The position numbers and the translations under genes were made by a program. 64,000 nucleotides of DNA from positions 627,727,240 through 627,791,239 of the forward strand of contig NC_081415.1 of NCBI RefSeq assembly GCF_030272615.1, given 5' to 3'. The stretch is from Cryptomeria japonica (taxonomy: Eukaryota; Streptophyta; Pinopsida; Cupressales; Cupressaceae). The notes beneath the pieces are model-generated. The model saw only the letters and a list, made by a program, of their open reading frames with translations, did not search any database and was not told where the DNA came from. Of the stretch, positions 45,701-55,263 are shown one piece after another (positions within the stretch are counted from its first letter, which is position 1; each line of letters begins with the position of its first letter).

Positions 45701-48700
45701 TCAAAGTTTTTGTATTATTTTATACTTTAAAATTATTTGCCTTAAGGTTTTTAGTTTCCATGACAATTTTTTTATAATACACTTCAATTTCCCTTTTTCA
45801 GCCAGATCTAGCACACAGGGAAGATGAGGAAATAAAAATGGAGATTTGTAAGCTTAAGGATGAGCTCCAGCAACAGGTAATTTCCATCAAAATCACTTGC
45901 TGTATATATTATTGTAGTTGGCGAAAGTCAGAACAAGTATCTTACCATGCTTTGTTGCCACTCTAGGTATCAAAAAACAAACGTCATCTTCACAAATTGG
46001 AAAAGGCTGTCTTCAAAAGACAAAAAGTTGAAGAAAGGTACATTGATTTAAAATCTTGTTTGCTAGCAACATATGTTCATTCAAAAAGGTGGTTATTGAA
46101 TATTCATGGTGTTCTACACCTCATCAGTTCAATTTTTGTTTGGCTAAGCAGTAGTCTGCAATAATAGATAGTGAGGCTGTCATTTGGTGTGAAAATATGC
46201 TTTGTACTGCCTCTAGTTTCTGTATTTTTTAACACAGCATTGAATGAAATTTGTGGTGCACCTTAACCATAATGAACTTTTTTGGTTGGTTTCTACTTTT
46301 TCTAGAGTGCCTAATATTTTCTGTTTTGTTGATGATGTATTTTAGAGAGCGAGAGGTTCTTGCCATGAACAAGCTAGTGGAATCAGCATATAATAGGCAC
46401 ATGGTAAGCTCAGCTCTCTAATCTTATCTCAACTACTATTTTGATTTCTTATTAGCTATTAGTCTGTTTAATGCACATTGATTGCAGAGATTTATGCCAG
46501 TCTTTTCAACATAACCTATGCATGTATTTAAGGTTTCAAATTGTATAGAATTCTTTGTACGACACTTTGATGTTTGATTATGCTTCGATGACTTGGATAA
46601 TTCGAAAGCAGATATAATGACTTTGATGTTTAATTATGCTTCGATGACTTAGGATTGCCAAAAAGAAGACTATTGCCTTTTTATGTATGCTTTACTCAAT
46701 GATGACACTCTTAGATAAAAAATTGGACCACTAGTGATACTAAAATATGATGTCTTTAAATGACAATAGCATTTAGCATTATACAATACTATCGAAGTTT
46801 CCAGTTCTGGTTTTTCTGGTTTGGGTTTGTAAATTCGGTTCTTGAATCCAACCAAATTTTGTGGCGTTGGGCATGTTTTTGGGTTTGTCTCTACAAAATA
46901 AAATAAAAATGATATATATATATATATATACCCATTTCTCATTATATCCTCAAAGCATGTATTTTCAAATAGTAAATCATAAAAAACATTTTCTTCATAA
47001 ATAAATAAATTCTTATCATCAATTTAATAATAGTCCTAGAAAGCTTCACAATTTATTAATGAAGTCCTTTACCTTTATCGTGATCACAATATGAATATTA
47101 CCCTTCACAATTTAATAAGGGCACTAATATAAAATTTAATAATAATCATACAAAATTACATTGTATGAATAGTTTTCATAATAAGTTATAACCATATGAT
47201 CATAAAGTTAATAATAGTCATTCATAGAGATAACAATTGCAGCCTTCTGAAAATTACAACCTCTCCCTTTGCTTTCCTCTTACGTTTTGCAATATGGGGC
47301 AAAAATTTGGAATGTTTCACTTGTTCACAATAGCACTCCTGATGGTAGTCTCCTTGCCAAATCTAGGGTTTCGTTGTGGGGCAAACACAAGTCCTCTACA
47401 CATGACAACTCGAATGATTTTGCAAAGATCAGGGATGATGTTTCAATCATACTCTCTCTCCACGAGTCTACTAAGCTAAACTGATTGATTCCAGGGTTTT
47501 TTAATTTTCCATGTGAAGATTACCCTAATTTACATTGTTCTTGGATGGCATTAAACTCATTTGTTGCAGACGTGAGTAGGAAAAAGATTGGATTTGTATT
47601 AAGTGAACACTAAAACATTTATAAATTATTTGTTTTTCAAATCATAAAGATTTATTGGATTCATTTTGGATTCTGCATAACTTGTGAAATATGGTCTGGG
47701 TTTGCCCAATTTAGTCCGGGTTGAACCAACAGTGATTCTCTCACCTCCTAAGCAATTCCACTACTAGGCACTGCAAAACTGCTTTAAGTTTCTACCAGTA
47801 GCAGCATAAAATACTTAGAGAAAACCATCACATAGAAATGACTGTCCATTTTTGTTAGTACATTTACATCTGAGGGAATTATTTTTTTTACAGGGATTGC
47901 GAGGCACCAATGCATCTGGTCGTAAGAGTGCGCAAAACAAAGTTACAAAGCAAGCTACTCTGGATTTTGTTAAACGGACACTATCTAAGTGTAGAATGTT
48001 TGAAGAAACTGGCAAGAGCTGCTTTTCAGATGCATCTTTAAAAGAAAGAATGTTCTCAATATCCTCAAAGGAGATGGATAAGAAGTTAATTGGTGATACT
48101 GTCAAAGGTGACACTGCAAATGTTCTTGCTGCTCTTGGGACTACTCTACCTGGGGGGGCTAAAAGAAAGCGCACTACAAGAGATAGAGAGGGTAAGGTGC
48201 AGACCAAAGAGATCATAACCAGATCTAGCTCCACTAGGAGCGATCGACCAGATCTGGGCAATGCCAAGGGTGAGGTGAAAAGCAAACTTAAACCAAGGCA
48301 AAAGACTGCTCAGTTGTCTGCTGCAGTAAATGACCTTGGGAAGGTAGCTGGAGCACAAAAATCATCATTGACGTCAAATTTTTGGGAAAAACCTAGTGAT
48401 AAAATGGTGATAGTGAAAGATGAAATGCCTGCATCACAGAATTCAATTGCTAATGATGATGCTTCCGATGATAATATCCCCATAGATTTGTCACATTTGA
48501 CTGCTCAGTTGTCTGCTGCAGCAAATGACCTTGGGAAGGTAGCTGGAGCACAAAAATCATCATTGACGTCAAATTATTGGGAAAAACCTAGTGATAAAAT
48601 GGTGATAGTGAAAGATGAAATGCCTGCATCACAGAATTCAATTGCTAATGATGATGCTTCCGATGATAATATCCCCATAGATTTGTCACATTTGCAACTC

Positions 48701-48823
48701 CCTAATTTGGAAGACTTTGATTCTTGGTTGAACTTTGAGGACGATAGTTTGCCAGATGCTGACAGTTATTACATGGGTCTTGCTGTACCAATGGATGATC
48801 TAGCTGACCTGAACATGTTCTGA
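39742..48823 (+). CDS. ADA3: plant ADA3-like SAGA complex subunit (13 coding exons, 1183 residues)
   Basis: Exons by splice sites and phase: 39742-40046, 40285-40426, 40921-41219, 42981-43688, 43807-43904, 44014-44073, 44431-44519, 44662-44727, 45005-45655, 45802-45876, 45967-46037, 46346-46403, 47894-48823. They total 3552 nt, an exact codon multiple ending TGA. The protein is Ser/Lys-rich and mostly disordered. Recognisable plant-family blocks are SKTDRSPTKK, SEELLAAVNAS, GPFWKQMGPFFAP, and the Ada3 region at about 788-874 (LLELQSIGLFPESV, PDLAHREDEEI, then a coiled coil). These are followed by VTKQATLDFVKRTLSKC, and the acidic end has LQLPNLEDFDSWLNF and AVPMDDLADLNMF. ADA3 joins GCN5, ADA2 and SGF29 in the nuclear histone acetyltransferase module. 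The family match is from remembered Arabidopsis relatives. Residues 1012-1141 are a recent tandem duplication. All frames are intact, so it is probably functional. Confidence 0.85.
41590..41790 (-). mobile_element. probable tRNA-derived SINE in intron 3
   Basis: The minus strand from about 41789 to 41717 looks like a tRNA head: an A-box-like TGGCCTAATGG (41778-41768) and a B-box-like AGTTCAAATCC (41737-41727) at normal spacing, with a Leu/Ser-like variable region between. A tRNA-unrelated part follows, then a 27-bp repeat (TATAGCAATATGGGTCTACA at 41601 and 41628 on the + strand, partial at 41655) and a TTTATTTC-rich tail. No target duplication was established. A diverged tRNA pseudogene is the alternative. 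Confidence 0.5.
43905..44013 (+). other. GC-AG intron in the ADA3-like gene
   Basis: The exon ends TTTTTACAG and the intron begins GCATGC; the acceptor is CTTTGTAG. Only this join keeps phase (1 then 2) and gives the conserved SVFTGDLDDSEELL. No GT donor nearby does so. GC-AG introns are a known minority class handled by the major spliceosome. Confidence 0.75.
46404..47893 (+). other. intron 12 of the ADA3-like gene, enlarged
   Basis: 1490 bp, much larger than most neighbouring introns. It holds a short (AT)n run near 46913-46931 and AT-rich text. An open stretch at 47237-47480 has no recognisable protein. A direct repeat, TTTGATGTTTGATTATGCTT at 46567 and TTTGATGTTTAATTATGCTT near 46622, is also present. 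It may contain an old insertion that I cannot classify. Confidence 0.55.
48305..48694 (+). repeat. in-frame 195-bp tandem duplication in the last ADA3 exon
   Basis: Copy 1 is 48305-48499 and copy 2 is 48500-48694. I see two base differences between them, each changing one residue (AAVND versus AAAND; SNFWE versus SNYWE). Each copy encodes 65 residues from TAQLSAA to PIDLSHL, and the second runs on into QLPNLEDF. Confidence 0.95.
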
Positions 48824-48958
48824 GAACAAGATGAAGCTGTGGTGCTGCTATTGTGTATTCTTTAAAACTTGAAGCTTTTGCTCATTGGTTGGTTTATGCT
48901 TTGGTGGGGTTGCTACTGGTTTTAGATTTCTCCTTCACACAAGGCTCTACAGACAATG

Positions 48959-49074
48959 GTAAGCTTTTGGCGGTGTTCGCTTTATCTTTATTGCCTCTGT
49001 CAATTATAAGGATGGCATGCAACTGCCATATGAGAATATGCTGAATTATGATAGTTATCATGTTCACATTGCAG
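48959..49074 (+). other. possible 3' UTR intron
   Basis: GACAATG then GTAAGC at 48959 and CACATTGCAG at 49074 form a good splice pair 136 bases after the stop codon. No coding consequence. Unproven. Confidence 0.35.
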
Positions 49075-49320
49075 AGGATGATATTGCCAGTTTAATTCAA
49101 ATTCCTAGAGTATGCATTTCAACCTGAATCTTGATCCATTGTGAAAATGTTATATAACTTTGCAAGATTAACACCAAAATTACTGCTCAAGGTTGAAGTC
49201 AAAATGAGCAATTTAGTGCCAACGTGTTAGCTAATAGGTTCTATGTACCTACAGGGAATTAATGAAACAGAATAGGAATTCAAATTGTCCAATGCACATA
49301 ATCTTTGATAAAGATTTATA

Positions 49321-49853
49321 TATCGGGGTTCTTTTATGCTGGAAGCTAGGCTACAAAATGCATCCTATGGTCGTTTGGATGATTGGGCTGTACAATGTTC
49401 ACTCCTTCAGAGGACGATGTATTTTCTACATCCACACAGGTCTATAAACTGCTTTACCTTTTTTTTTTAATTAATAATGTAGCAATATAACTAGATTCTC
49501 TCCTGGTTTCAGAGATTGTGAAAAATATTATGAACTGATAATTTTTACCTATTTCAAAATATCATGAGCAGGCTTTACAGTTTACACTATATCGGGGTTC
49601 TTTTATGCTGGAAGCTACAAAATGCATCCTATGGTCGTTTGGATGATTGGGCTGTACAATGTTCACTCCTTCAGAGGATGATGTGTTTTCTACATCCACA
49701 CAGGTCTATAAACTGCTTTACCTTTTTTTTTAATTAATAATGTAGCAATATAACTAGATTCTCTCCTGGTTTCAGAGATTGTGAAAAATATTATGAACTG
49801 ATAATTTTTACCTATTTCAAAATATCATGAGCAGGCTTTACAGTTTACACTAT
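49321..49853. repeat. 269-bp tandem duplication downstream of ADA3
   Basis: TATCGGGGTTCTTTTATGCT at 49321 recurs at 49590. The copies stay nearly identical through TTTCAGAGATTGTGAAAAAT and AGCAGGCTTTACAGTTTACA, with a small deletion (GCTAGGCTACAAA versus GCTACAAA) in the second. It lies in the likely 3' untranslated or flanking region. Confidence 0.9.
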
Positions 49854-50120
49854 AAGCTGCATAGTGATCCATGGATATCAAAACACAGCTTTCCGAACAA
49901 GGAATTTGGGCTTCCACAATATTGTGGAGAAAACAAGAACAAGTACTGTAAGAAGTAAAAGCTACATTTGAAAAATGTACATGGTTTTTGTTCGTTTAAA
50001 AAATGTTGTAAGAGTCAATGATGGGAAATTCATGTACTTCTTGTGCTATTGTAACATTTACTCTTTCATTGGGCATTGCTTGGCACTGTCACGTGCAAAT
50101 AACCTCACAATTTTGTAGGC

Positions 50121-50126
50121 AATAAA
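50121..50126 (+). terminator. candidate poly(A) signal
   Basis: AATAAA about 1.3 kb after the ADA3 stop, followed by T-rich text. It is the first canonical signal noted downstream of the tandem repeat. The transcript end is not otherwise visible. Confidence 0.3.
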
Positions 50127-50599
50127 AAGTGCATTCTTTTAGTCAAGAGAATGGCAACCCTGCAATTCCAGGGTAATTTTATTATTTCTTGGCCTATCAT
50201 AATGAATAAATCAATGGAAGTTCGAACATCCATTTAGATCAAGATGGTCAGGATGTTAAGTTGAGCATCTTTGATAAGTTAATAATTTACTTTTTAATAT
50301 TCATTTCAATTAATAAATTAAGCCTCACAAAGGTAATTTTTTAATTCTTCAAACACTATATTTCAAGGTTGTTGAATATTGAATTTCTTTTCGATCTAAG
50401 AATAATAATCTTCTATTTAGCAAACTCTTAATGTGCTAATCAATACCATGACAGCATTTCTAATGAGCACATTTCAGATTTTTTTGCCCTTCATTGCTTA
50501 AAGGGAGAAAAAAGTGAATAATGGTGCGGACAATGGAAGGTGACACGAAGCAAAGTTAATTGTAAATGTTAAGCACCCAGAATTGAACACTAAGTTACC

Positions 50600-51000
50600 G
50601 AATTCTGCTATTTTGGTTGCCATCGCAGCACTGGACTGTACGATACGGAATCAAACTTTGCTTCCCGAAAAATACGCCTCAGATTTTTTAAATCCCTATC
50701 TTTCAGGGTAAACCAAGTCCTCTGCCTTGAGCTTAAACCAGTATGAGTGCAGTCCACATCAAAGCGCCCCTCTTTCTCAATTAAATGAGTGCAGACCACA
50801 TCAAAGCCAAGGAAAGAAGAGTACAAGTTTGATGTGCTTGATATCTTTGAAGCTGGGTTGTCGCGTCAGGTCAAGAACATCACATCCGCAATTAACCATC
50901 ACACACTTTGAAGTGAGAATGCAGGTGCAAAGAAAGCAAGGGCATGGCCTGTTATTCCAGGCTTTTTCAGAAACTTCGCTGCCCTGGAGGGTTAGGTAGG
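50600..51000 (-). other. unassigned less AT-rich island with a 44-bp direct repeat
   Basis: ATGAGTGCAGTCCACATCAA near 50740 recurs as ATGAGTGCAGACCACATCAA near 50786. A minus-strand open stretch of 72 codons (50826-50608) has a non-random look (LKDRDLKNLRRIFREAKF) but no family I recognise. It could be an exon relic or chance. The flanking 51001-51898 is AT-rich with nothing recognised. Confidence 0.3.
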
Positions 51001-52360
51001 TTTAAAAGTGTTAATTAAATCTTATATCATCAAATATGATATTCGCAGTGAAAAATTGGAACAATAATGATTTTTTTTATAACAGGAAATTGGAGAATTA
51101 AAGAAATTTATATTAATGTTAATTTGAGTGGGTATTTTTTAAATTTTTTTAAAGCAACAAGTGGTTAAAAAAATGTTTTAGTATAGATTAGCATTCATCA
51201 TCTTTGGTGCATTGGATTAATTTGAACATATCTTAGTAAAGTTGCAATGTAAATTAATTAATTATGAACATTATTGTTATTATATATATTTTACACATGA
51301 TATTGTAAAAAATAATTTTGAAATCACAAATATATTTGAATGAAAATGTTTAAGAATTTTTACTTGATCTTTTTGTATTATAGTGTACATCTTCCTATTT
51401 TAACCAAACTTTTTTATATATTAATTTTGTATGGATCTTTAAAAAATTGTTTAGTTCTTTGTTTTCTATTTTTCCCACCTCTTTTTCCTTGTTCTCTATA
51501 TAATGATCAAATGTTTGCAAGCTATCAACTTTCCTATATATCTTATTGACAGGTCACAAATTATGATTCAAAACATTACATTTTTGTATGAAAATTATTA
51601 CATTATGCATTCATCATTTTAATAATATGGATTAAAAATATTATGTATTAGGAAGTAATTTCACCCAAAATTTGAGATTAAATTTCAAGTGCTTTCATGT
51701 TCACCGTTTCAACTATGAAATGAAATAATGCTTAAAATATTAACTCTCATTTCTAGCATATATGTGAGTGGTTGTTATTTTAACTATTTAATATTAGTAG
51801 GACATTGGCTATGGAAAAGGAAACTAAGCACACCCTCTCCTAATTTATTATAAGAGCAACCACAAACTCAAAAATCAATTACAAAAGATTATAATTGATG
51901 TAGACACATAAAAGTTGCACAATGAATTAAGTGAATTTTATTCATTTAATTATTCTTAATTCTTCCTATTAATTAAATTAAGATATATTAATTTAATTAA
52001 TATACCCTTCTTCTATCTAAGCCATTTAATTAAATTCACATTTAATTAAATCCCCCTTCTAGCCCATTTAATTAAATTTACATTTAATTAAATCCCCCCA
52101 CTTGCAAAATCCTACAAATGCAAGTTGCAACCACAATTGAAATAAATTAATTTTATTTTAATTAAATTCTATTTTCCCCACCCACTTGGAAAATCCTTAT
52201 CCTTATCATTATCATACATCTCATTTTCAAGATCTATCTCATAATCATCATCTAGTCACATTCATCATTGCATCCCTTGCATGCATATCTATCGCATCAT
52301 CATGGAATCTTTCTTCACTTTCATATCTTCATCATTCTTCCAAACTATCTTCTATCATGT

Positions 52361-52690
52361 CTTATACAGGTTGTCTCTTTCTTGAAACTGGATGTTTTGA
52401 TTAGCTCTTATACATGATATATCGTTCCTGAAACCAGATGTTTTGATCAGCTCTTATATAGGATATATCATTCCTGAAACCAGATGTTTTGATCAGCTCT
52501 TATACAGGATATATCATTCCTGAAACCAGACGCTCGATCATCCATGTCTTATACAGGCGGTATCATTCTTGAAACCAGATGCTTCGATCATCTTTGTCTC
52601 ATACAAGCAGTATCATTCCTGAAACCAGATGCTCAATCATCCATGTCTTATACATGAGGTGTCATACCTGAAACCAGACTTGATCTCAAT
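52361..52690. repeat. seven-copy tandem array, 46 then 49-50 bp
   Basis: Units start at CTTATACA-type words at 52361, 52407, 52453, 52499, 52548, 52598 and 52647, each followed by TCATTCCTGAAACCAGATG-like text. Spacing is exactly 46 three times and then 49, 50 and 49. It lies just upstream of the polypurine tract, a known birthplace of satellite-like arrays in Tat elements. Confidence 0.92.
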
Positions 52691-53032
52691 CTAATCAATC
52701 TAATCAATCTTATCAAACCCATGCATTTCATCACTATCCACTCTTCTATCTTTCAAATAGCATTCTTCTTCTTTTGAGAGATCATTCATGCCTTTTGTGC
52801 ACGAACGATCTCCCGAGGGGGCATTATCATATCAAATCTCGACATCAATTTCATATCCGTTTCATATCAAATCAATTCTTCATATCTGGGGCATCATTAA
52901 TATCGTTCATCAAATTTGGGGCATCATATCGACTTTTCATATCAAATCAATTTTTCATATCCATAGCATCATATGCAACAAATTTTCTTTGAATCAACAT
53001 GTGGTCACACGTTAACTCAAAGAGGGGCAAAA

Positions 53033-54417
53033 TGTAGACACCTAAAAGTTGCACAATGAATTAAGTGAATTTTATTCATTTAATTATTATTAATTCTTCC
53101 TATTAATTAAATTAAGATTTAATTGATATACCCTTCTTCTATCTAAGCCATTTAATTAAATCCCCCTTCTAGCCCATTTAATTAAATTTACATTTAATTA
53201 AATCCCCCCACTTGCAAAATCCTACAAATGCAAGTTGCAACCACAATTGAAATAAATTAATTTTATTTTAATTAAATTCTATTTTCCCCACCCACTTGGA
53301 AAATCCTACATCTCCCACTTGCCTCCTAAACCCCTTTCTAAATTCTTCTAGAACCCATCTAATCCTAATCAATTAGCCTAAACCTTTTAATTATCCCCTT
53401 TCCCTAAATTTGAGGATGTCACTTCTCAAATTTGGAGTAAAGTCTTCCAAAGGCATTAAAGCCTTTATGCCTTCAACAAGCTAACTTGTTGAATACCCCC
53501 AAATTTGGAAGGACTCTTACAAATTTGTCCCCAAAGTCTTCCAAACCATTAATGGTTAACTAATCCTTTGTGGCATGGTTAGAGACTTTTTGCCTAACTC
53601 AACCCTCATCTAACCATAGGGTCTCATCAAGCATTCATTGCTTTGACCATGGTTATTCCTTTAACCCTTGCACAAGAGTTTATCTTTTGGGTAAAAGCTT
53701 TATCCAATGGGTAATCTTAACCTAACATTAACCCTTACCTCCTAAGGTAACCATGAGGTCTTCTCAAGCATTTAATGCTTCTTACATCTCCTCGCAATCA
53801 ATCTTATGTTGACAATTGTCACCATTTCATTGGAATTGTAAACATGGATTGATAACTTTCAATCCTGACCCTTGATAAGCTCATCCAATCTTGACCATTC
53901 ATTGCCCTGTTTTTCCTATAAATAGAGCCCTCATTCCCTCATTCTCACAATCCAGGTCTTTAGCATTTCACTTATACTCATTTTTAGCAAGCATTTAATC
54001 TCTCTTTGAAATAGAAATAATATAATAAATATTTTAGAAGCATTTCTATCATCTTAGTTAATCATATAAACTAGTATATCATGTTAGGATAGTCTTGTAC
54101 TAATCTTTTCATTGTATCATCACTAGTTTAGTTCATATTTGTTAAAATCATGCATAGATAGGATTGCATTCATACTAAGATTGATCAAAAGCATCCCTCA
54201 TTCTCATGATTGTCATCCCTAAGTCACTTTGCTCAGTGATCTGAGAGCAAATGCATTGGCTTGAGGGGTCTTGTGAGATAGAGAACAATGGAACACCCCT
54301 TGGGAAGTTGAGCTATTCCTGAGAGCTCCATAACTTACACCAAGAGTCCCATTGGTGTGTGGGCAAGTCATTGAATTTTGTAATTTTTATTTCATTGCAC
54401 TGTTTTTCCTGCATACA
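53033..54417 (+). repeat. 3' LTR of the deletion derivative
   Basis: It starts TGTAGACACCTAAAAG directly after the polypurine tract. It has an AT-rich U3 with TTTAATTAAAT words and a TATAAATAGAG promoter box at 53917-53924. The best right end is GCATACA at 54417, chosen by the CA terminus and the near-matching flank. Confidence 0.75.
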
Positions 54418-54429
54418 ATTGCATCAATG

Positions 54430-55244
54430 GAGAAATGCAAGCAAATATAATAGATGAAATAAGCATAAAAATCAAACCAAAATTGCACTCCTCCATGAAA
54501 CCTTCACTGATCTTTCAGAATTGTAGCACTTCGTTTGATAACATGATCCTAGAAAATTTTGAAGACTATGGTTGTTTTTGAATGAAGATGAAGATTGCAT
54601 TTATAGATTTTTGAAATATCAATCATTAGTTCAGACGTGATGAGTAAGTTGGATTATCAATGATTGAGATTGGTTAGGAGGAACTGATGAGTTTATTGAC
54701 TTTGTGATTGGAGATGATTGTCCAAACTTGAGGCATTAATTATCTATTTATATAATAAAAATCATTTGAACATGTGCAAAAGGAGAAATAAATAAATAAA
54801 TATTTTATTTACTTTAGAGGAAATTGATTTTCAAAAAGTGGATGATTAAATAAATTAAGAAATTTATTTAATTGTAGATGACTTAGTTAATTAAATAATT
54901 AAAATGATTATTTAATTGTGAGAAGGGAATAAGAGATTTAATCAAATAATAAGAATTATTTAATTAAAGTGTGTGATTAAAGGAAATAATAAAATAATAA
55001 AGATTATTTAATTATGTGTAAAAATGGATTATTATATAATATTATTTAATTAAGATTAGAAGAAGAAAAAAGATAATTAAATAAATAAAAATTATTTAAT
55101 TATAAGATGAGAGGGAAAATTGAATTTTTGAATTTGAAATAGAAGAATAAAGTTAATTAAATTAAATATTAAATTATTTGATTAATTAAGAGGAATGCTA
55201 ATAAAATGTTGCATTACAAGCGGTGACAATTTTAGGTGTCTACA
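54430..55244 (-). repeat. LTR on the minus strand (left edge approximate)
   Basis: Minus-strand text starts TGTAGACACCTAAAATTGTC at 55244 after a polypurine tract GTCTCAAAGAGGGGCAAAA (55263-55245). U3 is full of TAATTATTTAATTA-type palindromes (54780-55200), and a TATAAATGC box is near 54605-54597. It is the 3' LTR of the element whose gag remnant lies to the right. Confidence 0.7.
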
Positions 55245-55263
55245 TTTTGCCCCTCTTTGAGAC

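Larger units (their letters stand above)
51899..54417 (+). mobile_element. deletion derivative of an LTR retrotransposon
   Basis: A partial 5' LTR (51899 to about 52197) starts TGTAGACACATAAAAG and matches the first part of the LTR at 53033, then stops abruptly. About 835 bp of 3' interior follows (with a tandem array and a CTCAAAGAGGGGCAAAA polypurine tract at about 53016-53032), then a full 3' LTR (53033-54417). The 5-bp flanks are ATTGA on the left and ATTGC on the right, four of five matching. The interior has no protein-coding content. Loss of most of the 5' LTR and all of gag-pol left this 2.5-kb remnant. Confidence 0.75.

Noticed and set aside
47237-47484. Two overlapping frames in ADA3 intron 12
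   Set aside because: No homology recognised; flanking exons splice cleanly across it in phase, so it is not an exon of ADA3.
52361-52690. CRISPR-like array
   Set aside because: Units are contiguous tandem repeats without unique spacers, in a plant retroelement; no cas genes.
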